Notes: generated by a model from the letters alone, not told the origin. DNA of 64,000 bases from Clostridia bacterium (GCA_017473865.1 JAFUJB010000002.1:1-64000); one strand, 5' to 3'. Positions 8,895 through 17,762 are shown, numbered from the stretch's first letter. A program made the numbers and translations.

Positions 8895-8931
8895 AAAAAA
8901 GACGGTGAGTGAGATTTGCCCACACACCGTC
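8895..8931 (-). terminator. Terminator of the SLH-protein gene
   Basis: Stem GACGGTG/CACCGTC (8901-8907/8925-8931) with extra inner pairs, then a U tract on the minus strand. Confidence 0.8.
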
Positions 8932-8945
8932 TGGTAATAATTGAT

Positions 8946-10247
8946 TTATTGCATTTCATATACCTTGCAAAAGATATCCGCCGCTTGAATATTCGTAATG
9001 CAGTCATTGGGCAAAAAATTGCCGTCTTTAACGTCGGTCATAATTTTCATTTCTGCAAGTGTCATAATTTCATCCTCTGCCCAAGAGGGAATGTCTGAAA
9101 TGTCATTGAATACAGTTTTTTCAGTGTATTTGTCAGCGTTTATAATATTGCTTACAATAACAGCCGCCTCAGCTCTTGTTATAGGCGTATTGGGGTAGAA
9201 GAACACACCCTGCTCGGTCTTTGTTCCGCTTATGATTCCCGTATTTGCAGCGTATGCGACGTATGATTTAAGGTTTGAGGGAATGTCGCTGTCGTCTTCA
9301 AATCCTGTTTCTGCTACGAATACTTTTCCGCTGTTGCCTGATGCTTTAAGAGCCATTGCTACAAACTCGGCTTTTGTAACGGTCGAATTAGGCATAAAAC
9401 AGAGCTTTCCGTCGATGAGTTTACCGGACATAATATTATAATTAGTAGCTTTTGCCGCGCTGTTATGACTTTGGTGTCTTAACATATCGCTGAAGAATGT
9501 ATCTTTTTCGTTTTTCTCAATTTCTATATTTATCCAGGCGCTGTCGGACCGATTACCGTATTGATCGTATACCACGTATTCAAAGCTGTCTTTTCCGTAG
9601 TAGTCGGATGCGGGAGTATATGTAAAACCGCCGTTTTCTTTATCTGTAATAGATACGATGCCGTGTTTTGCTTCCGTTTTTATTTCAAAGCACAGTTCGT
9701 CATCCTCTGCATCAACTGCCGAAAGGGTTGAATATACCATAATATTTTTCTGGGTGGTCAGTCTTTGACCGCCCATCGTATTGCGGATTATGGTGGGGGC
9801 GGTGTTTATTTCGGGTAAAAAATACATACTGCAAAGCACTGAACTTTCAATGGAAGAATTGCCGGAATAAAAGCTAAACGACGCCGTTTTTATATTATTC
9901 GACGTGGGAGAAAACGACAGATCCTTTATGTCGGAGCGAAAAACGGTCTGGTTTGCGATTACGGGAACGTCTTTAAGATACAACCTGCCTTCGAATTCGG
10001 AGGGGAGCGACGAGATAGTAATCGAATCTACAGAGTCAATATTAAAAAAGTTGTCAAAATCGGCTTTTGAAAAATGCATTTCCGTATTAGTAATGCCGCA
10101 TTTTTTCATTTGCAAATCCGAGGCTATGACTGCAAGCGCCGGGGAAATGGGAGCGTTGTTTTGTTTGGCTGACAGTGTAGTGCAAAACGCGGAAATGAGC
10201 AGCACGGTAAGCAAAATGAGGAGCAGTGCTTTTCTTGGGTGTTTCAT
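8946..10247 (-). CDS. S-layer homology domain surface protein with cadherin/Ig-like domain
   Basis: A 433-residue exported protein. The signal peptide is at residues 1-28. Around residues 155-250 there is an Ig/cadherin-like domain with DAEDDELCFEIKT, YTPASDYYGKDSFEYVVYD and YGNRSDSAWINIEI, as in tandem-type extracellular modules. From about residue 255 to the end lie three SLH repeats (TKAEFVAMALKASG, PITRAEAAVIVSNII, and FNDISDIPSWAEDEIMTLAE), which bind pyruvylated secondary cell-wall polymers. GGAGG sits 8 bases before the ATG. It has a terminator just downstream. Probably a structural or adhesive cell-surface protein; no enzymatic motif is visible. Confidence 0.85.
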   Translation of the reverse strand: MKHPRKALLLILLTVLLISAFCTTLSAKQNNAPISPALAVIASDLQMKKCGITNTEMHFSKADFDNFFNIDSVDSITISSLPSEFEGRLYLKDVPVIANQTVFRSDIKDLSFSPTSNNIKTASFSFYSGNSSIESSVLCSMYFLPEINTAPTIIRNTMGGQRLTTQKNIMVYSTLSAVDAEDDELCFEIKTEAKHGIVSITDKENGGFTYTPASDYYGKDSFEYVVYDQYGNRSDSAWINIEIEKNEKDTFFSDMLRHQSHNSAAKATNYNIMSGKLIDGKLCFMPNSTVTKAEFVAMALKASGNSGKVFVAETGFEDDSDIPSNLKSYVAYAANTGIISGTKTEQGVFFYPNTPITRAEAAVIVSNIINADKYTEKTVFNDISDIPSWAEDEIMTLAEMKIMTDVKDGNFLPNDCITNIQAADIFCKVYEMQ

Positions 10248-10283
10248 ATAATCTACCTCCGAAATTTTGTTAATAAAATTGCA

Positions 10284-10312
10284 TTGAAATATATAATCTT
10301 TTGTAGTATAAT
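10284..10312 (+). promoter_or_regulatory. Sigma-A promoter of the DUF3810 gene
   Basis: TTGAAA (10284-10289), 17-base spacer, TATAAT (10307-10312). Confidence 0.7.
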
Positions 10313-10363
10313 AATTATGTTAAAGATTAAAGATATATGTATAAAAAAACGGGAGAAATCCAA

Positions 10364-11545
10364 ATGGACGAAAAGCAGACTGTGATAGAGGCGGAAACGG
10401 TTAACAATATAACAGATGAAAAAAACAAAGTTAAGCATATAGGCTTTAAGGGGATTATCAAAAGATATTGTCCCGTTTTTTCTCTTGTGCTTTTTTGCTT
10501 GTTTATAGTCGCCGGAAGTATTCATATAGCCTGTCTTGCAAGCGAGAGGTTTGCCGATTTTTATAATTGTAACATAGGTTCGCTTGTGAGGGCTGCTCTT
10601 GCATATCTTACGTCATGGATCCCTTTTTCGCTTGCAGAAACTATCATAATTGCTCTGCCTCTTATAGCGTTTGTTTTGATGTATTTCAGCATTAAGGCTT
10701 ACAAAAAGTCGGAAGAAGCATCGGTAAGATGTATCGTAGTATTGCTTTCCATACTATCTTTTATGTATTCGATATTCGTACTCGGTTACGGAATGGGATA
10801 TCACGGCTCGCCGCTTTCAGAAAAGCTTTCTCTTGAAGAAAAGGCGGTTACTTCTCAGGAGCTTAAAGATACTGCGGTAATACTGCTGGGCGAGATCGAG
10901 CCTTTGCTCGATGAGATATCGTACAAGACCGATGGCTCGTCCTGTATGCCTTATTCGCTTGACGATATGAACGTCAAGCTTAACGGCACATATAAAGAAG
11001 TATGTAAAAAATATACGTTTATTCAAAATCTTAAGTCAAAACTAAAATATATTGCGCTTAGCGAGCCTATGACGTATACGCATATTTCAGGTGTGTATTC
11101 ATACTATACCGGCGAAGCAAACCTTAACATTAATTTCCCCGACTACAGTCTGCCCTTTACTGCGGCACATGAGCTTGCGCACCAGAGGGGAATTGCGCCC
11201 GAAAATGAGGCGAATTTTGTCGCTTTCCTCGTTTGCAAGGACAGCGATGACGCATATATCAGATACAGCGCATATCTCAATATGTTTGAATACGTTACAA
11301 ACGCACTTTACAGAGCCGATCCCGAATCGTACTATGATATTATTTACAGCGTTGATTCGAGAATAAGGGGCGAGCTTGTCGCATACAGCAATTTCTTTGA
11401 AAAATACAGAGAATCGGTTGCCTCCGACGTCAGCGACGCCGTAAATGATACCTACCTGAAGACTCAGGGAGTAAAAGAGGGAAGTGCAAGTTACGGTATG
11501 GTGGTTGACCTTACCGTCGCTTACTACAAAAAGAACCAAAAGTAA
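10364..11545 (+). CDS. DUF3810-type membrane protein with metalloprotease-like HExxH
   Basis: A 393-residue protein. ATG 10364 is chosen because GGGAG (10351-10355) lies 8 bases upstream; an upstream ATG at 10337 is only weakly supported. Three membrane segments occur in the first 140 residues. The extracellular part carries FTAAHELAHQRG, an HExxH motif, followed by ENEANFVAFL, which supplies a possible third zinc-binding Glu, as in DUF3810 proteins thought to be zinc peptidases. The substrate is unknown. It is divergent from the SLH gene, with 116 bases between the two starts. Confidence 0.8.
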   Translation: MDEKQTVIEAETVNNITDEKNKVKHIGFKGIIKRYCPVFSLVLFCLFIVAGSIHIACLASERFADFYNCNIGSLVRAALAYLTSWIPFSLAETIIIALPLIAFVLMYFSIKAYKKSEEASVRCIVVLLSILSFMYSIFVLGYGMGYHGSPLSEKLSLEEKAVTSQELKDTAVILLGEIEPLLDEISYKTDGSSCMPYSLDDMNVKLNGTYKEVCKKYTFIQNLKSKLKYIALSEPMTYTHISGVYSYYTGEANLNINFPDYSLPFTAAHELAHQRGIAPENEANFVAFLVCKDSDDAYIRYSAYLNMFEYVTNALYRADPESYYDIIYSVDSRIRGELVAYSNFFEKYRESVASDVSDAVNDTYLKTQGVKEGSASYGMVVDLTVAYYKKNQK

Positions 11546-11786
11546 CGCGCGAAGACTGTTTTGCATACAATGGCAGTAGTTTGATAAAACAAAAAGGCAA
11601 ACAATGACGTATTGTAAATAAAATGTAAACAAATGAAACAAATTGTTCATTATTGATTATCATTATGTTATAATAGATTGGTTATATATGTGTTAATATA
11701 TAGCGTTTATAGATTATCTTGTTTGCTCATAATAAAAGACGGTACATAATTGTTGCTTGATGATTATGCAACAGAACGGAGATATA

Positions 11787-13079
11787 ATGGAAAAATTGAT
11801 AATAAACGGTGGGAAACCGCTGTTTGGGGACATTGAAGTAAGCGGAATGAAAAATGCCGCGCTTCCTGTAATACTTGCAACTATTCTTGTAGACGATATA
11901 TGTGTCATTGAAAATATACCGAACGTAAGCGACGTTGCTCTTGCTTTTGAGATTATTCAGAGCATGGGCGGTTCTGTCAGAAGAATCAATAAAACTACTG
12001 CTGAGATCGACACGAGAGGTGTCAAAGCGGGCGTAGCTCCTTATGAACTCGTCAGAAAAATGAGAGGTTCATACTATATCGTAGGAGCAGAGCTTGGCAG
12101 ATTCGGAAAAGGAAAGGTAGGACTTCCCGGAGGATGCGACCTCGGCGTAAGACCTATCGACCAGCATATAAAAGGTTTTGAAGCTTTGGGCGCTGAGGTA
12201 ACTATTGAAGGCGGTTGTATTGAGGCAGTCGCAGAAAACGGACTTACCGGAAGCAATATCTATTTTGACGCTGTAACGGTTGGCGGAACGCTTAACGTTA
12301 TGATTGCTGCATCCAGAGCAAAGGGCGTAACGATCATTGAAAACGCGGCTCGTGAGCCTCATATAGTTGACCTTGCAAACTTCCTCAACACCTGCGGCGC
12401 GAAGATTTCGGGTGCAGGTACTGACACTATCAAGATTACGGGTGTTGAAAAAATGAGGGGTTGCACCTATGCTATTATCCCCGATATGATCGAAGCCGGA
12501 ACGTTTATGATTGCTGCGGCTGTAACGGGCGGCAAATTGAATATAAGAAACGTTATTCCCAAGCACCTTGAATCCATTTCTGCAAAAATGGAAGAAATGG
12601 GTATTGCCGTTGAAGAATATGACGACTACGTAACCGTCTACCGCAAGACTGACACACTTCAGAGAATAAACCTGAAGACGCTTCCTTATCCCGGATTCCC
12701 GACGGATATGGGACCTCAGATGTGCGTTCTTATGTGTCAGGCGCACGGAGTAAGCCTTTTGAATGAAGGTATTTTCTCTAACCGTTTCAGATACGTTGAC
12801 GAGCTTCGCAGAATGGGAGCTTGTATTAAAGTTGACGACAGAACCGCGATAATTGAAGGCGGTCAGCCGTTGTCAGCGGCAAATCTGAGAGCAGTTGACC
12901 TCAGAGCAGGTGCGGCAGTCGTACTTGCAGGTCTTATCGCATCGGGCAGAACCGAAATTGAGGACATTTATCATATCGAACGCGGTTACGATAATCTGGT
13001 TGAAAAGCTTCGCGGGGTAGGCGCAAACATCAAGAAGGTAATCCTTCCCGATCCCGCAACCTATGAAAAAGCACTGTAA
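11787..13079 (+). CDS. murA: UDP-N-acetylglucosamine 1-carboxyvinyltransferase
   Basis: A 430-residue EPT-family enzyme. It transfers enolpyruvate from PEP to UDP-GlcNAc, the first committed step of peptidoglycan synthesis, in the cytosol. Key residues are visible: Lys22-Asn23 in SGMKNAALP, and the catalytic Cys117 in LPGGCDLG, so fosfomycin sensitivity is expected of this form. The start ATG 11787 follows GGAG with 5-base spacing; the ATG codons at 11757 and 11763 lack a ribosome site. A TATAAT at 11669-11674 lies about 110 bases upstream, with a poor -35. The gene is followed by a terminator. Confidence 0.95.
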   Translation: MEKLIINGGKPLFGDIEVSGMKNAALPVILATILVDDICVIENIPNVSDVALAFEIIQSMGGSVRRINKTTAEIDTRGVKAGVAPYELVRKMRGSYYIVGAELGRFGKGKVGLPGGCDLGVRPIDQHIKGFEALGAEVTIEGGCIEAVAENGLTGSNIYFDAVTVGGTLNVMIAASRAKGVTIIENAAREPHIVDLANFLNTCGAKISGAGTDTIKITGVEKMRGCTYAIIPDMIEAGTFMIAAAVTGGKLNIRNVIPKHLESISAKMEEMGIAVEEYDDYVTVYRKTDTLQRINLKTLPYPGFPTDMGPQMCVLMCQAHGVSLLNEGIFSNRFRYVDELRRMGACIKVDDRTAIIEGGQPLSAANLRAVDLRAGAAVVLAGLIASGRTEIEDIYHIERGYDNLVEKLRGVGANIKKVILPDPATYEKAL

Positions 13080-13085
13080 ATTATA

Positions 13086-13119
13086 AAAGTGATGGCGTTT
13101 TTGATGCCGTCACTTTTTT
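13086..13119 (+). terminator. Terminator of murA
   Basis: Interrupted stem AAGTGA.GGC / GCC.TCACTT followed by TTTTTT. Confidence 0.75.
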
Positions 13120-13120
13120 G

Positions 13121-13284
13121 TTATAATGATTATAGAATGTCGAAACGGTTTAAGGCATTTCGACAAGCCGATATTCATTGCAACGGCTAAAGACAAATTT
13201 CCAAAGAAATTTGTTACCAAATCTGCGATTTGGTGTCGAAATAGTGTCTAAAAGCACTATTTTGACTTTCTATAACCGTTATAA
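13121..13284. repeat. 164-bp multi-hairpin element (MITE-like or structured RNA)
   Basis: The ends pair: 13121-13145 with 13260-13284, about 21 of 25 positions. Inside are five hairpins in series: 13139-13145/13158-13164 (7 bp), 13166-13170/13184-13188 (5 bp), 13193-13201/13206-13214 (9 bp perfect), 13216-13223/13227-13234 (8 bp perfect) and 13239-13246/13255-13262 (8 bp perfect). No open frame. It fills most of the gap between murA and the alcohol dehydrogenase. It could be a miniature inverted-repeat element or a non-coding RNA; no second copy is seen in the window. Confidence 0.6.
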
Positions 13285-13335
13285 GCAATATAGCGGTATA
13301 TTATATACTTAAGTAAAAATAAAAGGAGAACAGTT

Positions 13336-14505
13336 ATGCGCGATTTTACATACTATGCGCCCACAAAGGTACATTTCGGCAGAGACAAGCACAAGGACGT
13401 CGGAAAGATAATAAAAGAATACGGTTTTAAAACAATAATGATGCAGTACGGAATGTCCAGCATCAAAAAGAGCGGGCTTTATGATGAAGTAATGACATCA
13501 CTCAATGAAGCGGGTATAAAAGTAGTTGAAATGGGCGGTGTTGAACCTAACCCCAACATAAATTTTGTCAGAAATGCTATCAAAGTTGCAAGAGAAAATA
13601 ACGTTGAAATGATTCTTGCCGTAGGCGGCGGAAGCGTTATCGACTCTTGCAAATATACTGCAGCGGGAGTAAATTACGACGGCGACGTATGGGATTTCCC
13701 CACACGAAAAGCGTTTGTGGAAAACGGATTGCCTATAGGCTGTATACTGACACTTGCGGCGGCAGGAAGTGAAATGAGCTCGTCGGCAGTAATAACGAAT
13801 TCAGAGCTTAATATGAAGCGAGGCTTCAACAGCGAATATAACAGATGCCTGTTTGCGATATGCAATCCCGAACTGACCTATTCGGTAAGCAAATATCAAA
13901 CCGCGTGTGGTATTGTTGATATTATGGCGCACACGATGGAAAGATATTTTATTCCCTGTGAACCTACCGAGCTTACCGACAGAATTGCCGAAAGTATTCT
14001 GAAATCGGTTATAAACGCGGGGAAAACTCTTATGGCAAATCCTTGCGACTATGAAGCCAGAGCGACGATGATGTGGGCGTCAAGCCTTTCGCATAACGAC
14101 CTTACGGGTTGCGGCAGAGAAAACTCTTTGCCCGTACATCAGCTTGAACACGCGCTCAGCGGCGAATATGAAAATATTGCTCACGGCGCCGGACTTGCAG
14201 TCCTCTTTCCCGCTTGGGCAGAGTACGTTTATAAATGCGATATAAGCCGTTTTGCACAGTTTGCAAGAAGGGTATGGGACGTAGACGAAACTGACGACAC
14301 AACAGCCGCAGAAAAGGGCATAAAGGAAATGTCGGATTTTTTTGCCGAGATCGGAATGCCTACAAAGCTTCGCGATTTTGATATTCCCGAAAGCTGTCTT
14401 GATAAGCTTTCCGAGCTTTGTACTTTCGGCAGGAGCAGAGAGATAGCAACCTATGTTTCGCTCGACTTTGACAAGATAAAAGAAATATTTAAAATGTGTT
14501 ATTAA
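13336..14505 (+). CDS. Iron-containing alcohol dehydrogenase (butanol dehydrogenase-like)
   Basis: A 389-residue group III (Fe) alcohol dehydrogenase, closest in feel to BdhA/YugJ NAD(P)H-dependent butanol dehydrogenases. The dinucleotide-binding GGGSVID occurs near residue 100. Metal ligands expected in the family are present as an Asp near IVDIMAHTMERYF, and His in VHQLEHALSG and NIAHGAGLAVLFP. The enzyme would reduce aldehydes to alcohols to regenerate NAD(P)+ during fermentation. AAAGGAG lies 7-9 bases before the ATG. Monocistronic, with a strong terminator. Confidence 0.9.
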   Translation: MRDFTYYAPTKVHFGRDKHKDVGKIIKEYGFKTIMMQYGMSSIKKSGLYDEVMTSLNEAGIKVVEMGGVEPNPNINFVRNAIKVARENNVEMILAVGGGSVIDSCKYTAAGVNYDGDVWDFPTRKAFVENGLPIGCILTLAAAGSEMSSSAVITNSELNMKRGFNSEYNRCLFAICNPELTYSVSKYQTACGIVDIMAHTMERYFIPCEPTELTDRIAESILKSVINAGKTLMANPCDYEARATMMWASSLSHNDLTGCGRENSLPVHQLEHALSGEYENIAHGAGLAVLFPAWAEYVYKCDISRFAQFARRVWDVDETDDTTAAEKGIKEMSDFFAEIGMPTKLRDFDIPESCLDKLSELCTFGRSREIATYVSLDFDKIKEIFKMCY

Positions 14506-14540
14506 AAAAAGCATATTGGTTTTACCAATATGCTTTTTTT
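14504..14540 (+). terminator. Terminator of the alcohol dehydrogenase
   Basis: 13-bp perfect stem AAAGCATATTGGT/ACCAATATGCTTT with a 3-base loop and T tract. Confidence 0.9.
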
Positions 14541-14630
14541 ATATCACGAGATCTACGTGATAGTTGCGTGGTTCGATTGAGGTTAACCTTTGAGGAGAAA
14601 AAGAATAATAAATAATACAAATAAAAAGGG

Positions 14631-14785
14631 TGTTGCGGAAAGGCTCCCTCCGGGAGGGAGCTGGATTTTTTGCGGAGCAAAAGACTGAGGGAGAGTGCGT
14701 TATGGTAAAAAAATATTTACTGTAAGTTACGCAGGCTCCTTCCACCACTTCGTGGTCCCCCTTCCTCCCGGAGGAAGGCTTTTAT
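14631..14785. repeat. Composite palindromic intergenic repeat (family A)
   Basis: Two G/C-rich palindromes. The first is AAGGCTCCCTCC...GGAGGGAGCTG followed by a GACTGAGGGAGAG tail; the second, inverted, is GGCTCCTTCC...CTTCCTCCCGGAGGAAGGC. Related units lie at 30259-30310 (inverted) and 42989-43035. The rest of the 14506-14861 gap shows no gene. Confidence 0.65.
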
Positions 14786-14837
14786 TACAACCCGTTTACG
14801 TATAGCTAATAATTGATGGCTGGCAGGCAAAAATAAA

Positions 14838-14862
14838 AAATCCCCGATAGAGGGATTTTTAT
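14838..14862 (-). terminator. Terminator of the 14862 gene
   Basis: Stem AAAAATCCC/GGGATTTTT with a short loop; T tract on the minus strand. Confidence 0.75.
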
Positions 14863-15428
14863 TATTTTGCCGGATTTTCTATTGACTGACTAAGCGAATC
14901 GTCGGATTTCTTTTTTAGTATGCGCGTTTGGATTACGACCTTAATAATTGCAAAAGAAATTACAAGTGCAAAGATACCAATGAGTAATATGTATTTCGGT
15001 TTTAAGGTACATAGCCAAGGTTCATTAGAAGCAAAAAACCAACGAATAAAACAACCGTATGATAAGTCGAATAACAATGCCAGTACAATATTGGTAGTGA
15101 CAATTCTTTTTGGAGATGTAGGCGTACCCAACCGGTGGTTTATAAATTTCCGTTCAATAAAGTGTAATGTAATTAACGGTAACACCGTAAAAATTGGAAT
15201 TAAGATTAGTAGTGCCCCCCAATGTAGACTCAAGATTTCAATGCCTACGGCTAAAACGTGAGCCGCTTCTATAATAAAAAAATTAAGGAAGAGAAGCTTT
15301 GCTGTCTTGTCCGTCATTCGCAGTTTTTTGTACAAAACCACATCGGCACACTTTGCAAATAAAATGATAACAAAGTTTGGAATGGTATAAAGCCAATATA
15401 TTGGAAACCAGTACTGAAAATAATTCAT
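14862..15428 (-). CDS. Hypothetical integral membrane protein, 188 residues
   Basis: I do not recognise the family. There are about five hydrophobic segments, with a short polar loop FIERKFINHRLGTPTSP in the middle and a basic, polar C-terminal tail after the last segment. The N-terminus (MNYFQYWFPIYWLYTIP) is hydrophobic and aromatic. AGGAGG lies 8-13 bases upstream of the ATG on the minus strand. The gene is followed by its own terminator and has no obvious operon partner; the small membrane protein gene upstream on the same strand is separated by about 70 bases. Confidence 0.7.
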   Translation of the reverse strand: MNYFQYWFPIYWLYTIPNFVIILFAKCADVVLYKKLRMTDKTAKLLFLNFFIIEAAHVLAVGIEILSLHWGALLILIPIFTVLPLITLHFIERKFINHRLGTPTSPKRIVTTNIVLALLFDLSYGCFIRWFFASNEPWLCTLKPKYILLIGIFALVISFAIIKVVIQTRILKKKSDDSLSQSIENPAK

Positions 15429-15501
15429 ATTATTGTGCCTCCTGTATTTTTCTATATTATAACTATACTACTTTGGTTTGAGAGATAAAGAGTAATTGTA
15501 A

Positions 15502-15972
15502 TTAATGACCCGCTATATCAAGGAGATCGCTATCCGGATGCCAAGAATTAAAGAAATAAATTGATATATATTCTGCTTCTTCTGCAACAACAGTATCAAA
15601 TTTAAGTTTTCTATGTTCCAGATACTTTGAAGAAATTTCACTATCTTTTTGTGCACTATAACCCACAAATTCAAATTGTGCATCAAGTTCTGAAATCAAG
15701 GAATCTATATTCTCAACAGAATCCTTATGGAGCAATACAATACCAAAATACTGTATGCCATTTCCATTTCCATTTAACTTGCCATATACGCTCTTTTCTT
15801 CAATTATGTCAGTTCCTGTAGAATCGGAAATAGTATTTGTAAATACATCCATAAGTGAATCAAGAATCTTTTCGTTTTTATTTTCTTTGGTATGTTTTGA
15901 TGCAAACACAGTTACTAAAACTATTGTTAGTACCAGTAGAACAACTATCGAAATAATAACATTCCTTTTCAT
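15502..15972 (-). CDS. Hypothetical N-anchored protein, 156 residues
   Basis: The start is placed at ATG 15972 because AGGAGG lies upstream at about 13 bases and the protein then begins with a clean signal anchor (MKRNVIISIVVLLVLTIVLV). The remainder is a soluble, acidic domain of about 125 residues of unknown family with no cysteine pattern or recognised motif. It is downstream of the 25-codon peptide gene and a terminator (16049-16092), so transcripts from the promoter at 16208-16236 could reach it only by read-through. Confidence 0.65.
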   Translation of the reverse strand: MKRNVIISIVVLLVLTIVLVTVFASKHTKENKNEKILDSLMDVFTNTISDSTGTDIIEEKSVYGKLNGNGNGIQYFGIVLLHKDSVENIDSLISELDAQFEFVGYSAQKDSEISSKYLEHRKLKFDTVVAEEAEYISIYFFNSWHPDSDLLDIAGH

Positions 15973-16048
15973 AAATACCTTATATCCTCCTAAAAATTGT
16001 TTAATTATCTCTTGTAAATAGGTGAACAATCCGCGCTTTTGGAAAGAA

Positions 16049-16092
16049 GAAAAAACGCACACCTAACCGCGTCAATGCGCGGTAGATGTACG
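16049..16092 (-). terminator. Terminator right after the 25-codon peptide gene
   Basis: About 14-15 bp imperfect stem (CGTACATCTACCGCG with a G/C/T-rich partner), loop CATTGA, then TTTTTT on the minus strand. It starts 2-3 bases after the peptide stop codon. Confidence 0.75.
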
Positions 16093-16094
16093 TT

Positions 16095-16172
16095 TTATAA
16101 AACAAATTTCGGAAAATATTTTTGAAAAGGTAGATGCGTAGCTCTGTGAATAGTCGGACCTCGATTTGTCAT
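16095..16172 (-). CDS. 25-residue peptide gene
   Basis: ATG 16172 to TAA 16095. AAGGAG is 8 bases before the ATG, a consensus promoter ends about 36 bases upstream, and a strong terminator begins 2-3 bases after the stop. The product is short, basic and aromatic: MTNRGPTIHRATH, then LPFQKYFPKFVL. There is no signal peptide. Such a complete unit (promoter, ribosome site, frame, terminator) supports real expression. It may be an independent small protein, or a leader peptide attenuating the 15502-15972 gene. There is no run of one amino acid to suggest amino acid sensing. Confidence 0.6.
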   Translation of the reverse strand: MTNRGPTIHRATHLPFQKYFPKFVL

Positions 16173-16207
16173 ACTAAATTTCTCCTTATATTACGATCTC
16201 TGTGTAT

Positions 16208-16236
16208 ATTATACCACACATTCCATTGTGTGTCAA
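16208..16236 (-). promoter_or_regulatory. Consensus sigma-A promoter of the peptide gene
   Basis: On the minus strand: TTGACA (16231-16236), 17-base spacer, TATAAT (16208-16213). Confidence 0.8.
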
Positions 16237-16300
16237 TGAATTATGTTAATTTTAAAGCGAATTAACAAAATTGGGGTGTTTTTTGTTGGCAATAAATAGC

Positions 16301-16376
16301 GGGAGCTTCGCTCCCGAACCCACACAAGAGGGCACTTTTGAAAAAGTGCCCTCTTGACTCCCTCAAAACTTTTCAT
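16301..16376. repeat. Dispersed repeat family B, copy 1
   Basis: About 73 bp, of which about 69 match 30467-30540. It contains GGGAGCTTCGCTCCC and the hairpin GAGGGCACTTTT/AAAAGTGCCCTC. Confidence 0.85.
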
Positions 16377-16658
16377 AACGGGTTCTGTAAATTTGGTAGG
16401 GGTCGGCGCCCTCGACGACCCGAAAAAAACAAAAGGGAGGGCAATCACATAACGGCTTCCGCAAACCCCTGTTGCAAGGTTTCTTTGCCCCGCTTCGCTT
16501 TAAACGGGACGTCGAGGTAGGGGTTCCCCGAAACGCACGAAGTAAGTTTTTGGGGGTCTCGTGTGCGCCGTCCCCTTACCGAATTTGGTGTGAATTATAA
16601 ATTATGAGTCCTTAATTAAGTCATACGAAGCACTGCTTTTGTGGGCACAAAAGCAAAG
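16377..16658. other. Non-coding, G/C-rich repeat debris
   Basis: No credible gene. It contains fragments (GGGGTCGGCGCC, AAACGGGACGTCG, CGGCTTCCGCAAACCCC) that recur in altered order in 30380-30570, so it looks like the continuation of the family B repeat. Confidence 0.6.
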
Positions 16659-16681
16659 CCCCGCGCAAAGCGGGGCTTATA
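16659..16681 (-). terminator. Terminator of the XRE-regulator gene
   Basis: 8-bp stem AGCCCCGC/GCGGGGCT with a 5-base loop, followed on the minus strand by a T-rich stretch. Confidence 0.65.
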
Positions 16682-16682
16682 T

Positions 16683-17762
16683 TTATTCGTTAATAAGACG
16701 TTGAAATTCCTTATGTTCACGCAGAACATTAAATTTTTTATTCTCTGTTATTTCTTTTTTCCAACTATCAATGAAATGATGTTCAACACGAGAGTCAGTA
16801 CAATAATCAGAATAACGATCAAGAAGTAAACACGTATATTCTCCTTTTTGATCTTGCATATATTTATCAAATTGGGTTGCATATTGTTTTGCCTTCTTCA
16901 AGTGCTCGATTGCATCCTCACAATTTAAGTTTATTGCCATTATTTCAGCTCGTTTCATACTTATCAAATACATACCACTATTAAAAGCATTCAAGTTATC
17001 ATCATCAATGATGATCCGCAAAATTTTTTCTTCTGCTTCAAGTGCTTTTTCTACGTAGCGTTGATCACAGTTATCATATACCCACATTTCCATCAATGCT
17101 GTGCACAAACTACCTAAACCTTTTTTAAGCATTTTCTGGCGGTGATCAGTAAGTTCATCACCTTTGAGACATACCGCAAGCAATGATTCGCGGCTTGTTT
17201 GCGGTGCTTCCGGATACATAAGAGCATATTTTTTTGCCTCATCAATTCTGTTCAAGCTTTTATTGGAAAATACAAGTCCGGATATCGCCTCGTTTTTGAG
17301 ATAAGGATCATCACAGTTTTCTAAAATCATTAAGTTATGATGAATAGAACTTTCCAACAAATCCCTTCCTTTTTCTGTTCCTCGATATTTTATATCGATT
17401 CCAACATACCATTCGACACTTGCTAACCAATGTAAATAGCGAAAATCGCCCGGATATTCCATAACGGCTTGTTGTGCAATTTCCAAGTCGGCTTCTATAT
17501 TCACCTTATTCCAAAACTCGTAATATTCCGCATCAAAATATGCCTTTCTCTCATCTGTGATTTCTGGTGTTAGACAGAGAAGCTCATCGGAAGAAACGTG
17601 AAAAAGTCTGGTCAAAGGTGCAATCAAAGATATATCCGGACTGCTTAAACTGCACTCCCATTTTGAAACTGCTTGATAGGAAACGCAAAGATAGTCCGCA
17701 AGCTTTTCTTGTGTCAAATCATTCTTTTTTCTTAACTGTTTAATTTTTTCGCCAATAGTCAT
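16683..17762 (-). CDS. XRE-family transcriptional regulator with helical C-domain
   Basis: A 359-residue protein. Residues 4-60 form a helix-turn-helix of the Cro/C1 (XRE) type: IGEKIKQLRKKNDLTQ, then YQAVSKWE and PDISLIAPLTRLFHVS. The remaining 290 residues are soluble and helical, resembling degenerate TPR-like repeats as in peptide-responsive regulators; no peptide-binding site can be assigned. GAGGTG lies 5-7 bases upstream of ATG 17762. It stands alone, with a terminator downstream and 150 bases of non-coding DNA upstream. Target genes are unknown; the flanking genes give no clear clue. Confidence 0.85.
   Translation of the reverse strand: MTIGEKIKQLRKKNDLTQEKLADYLCVSYQAVSKWECSLSSPDISLIAPLTRLFHVSSDELLCLTPEITDERKAYFDAEYYEFWNKVNIEADLEIAQQAVMEYPGDFRYLHWLASVEWYVGIDIKYRGTEKGRDLLESSIHHNLMILENCDDPYLKNEAISGLVFSNKSLNRIDEAKKYALMYPEAPQTSRESLLAVCLKGDELTDHRQKMLKKGLGSLCTALMEMWVYDNCDQRYVEKALEAEEKILRIIIDDDNLNAFNSGMYLISMKRAEIMAINLNCEDAIEHLKKAKQYATQFDKYMQDQKGEYTCLLLDRYSDYCTDSRVEHHFIDSWKKEITENKKFNVLREHKEFQRLINE

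Noticed and set aside
12069-12746. 225-codon minus-strand open frame inside murA
   Set aside because: Antisense shadow of a well-conserved enzyme, without start signals.
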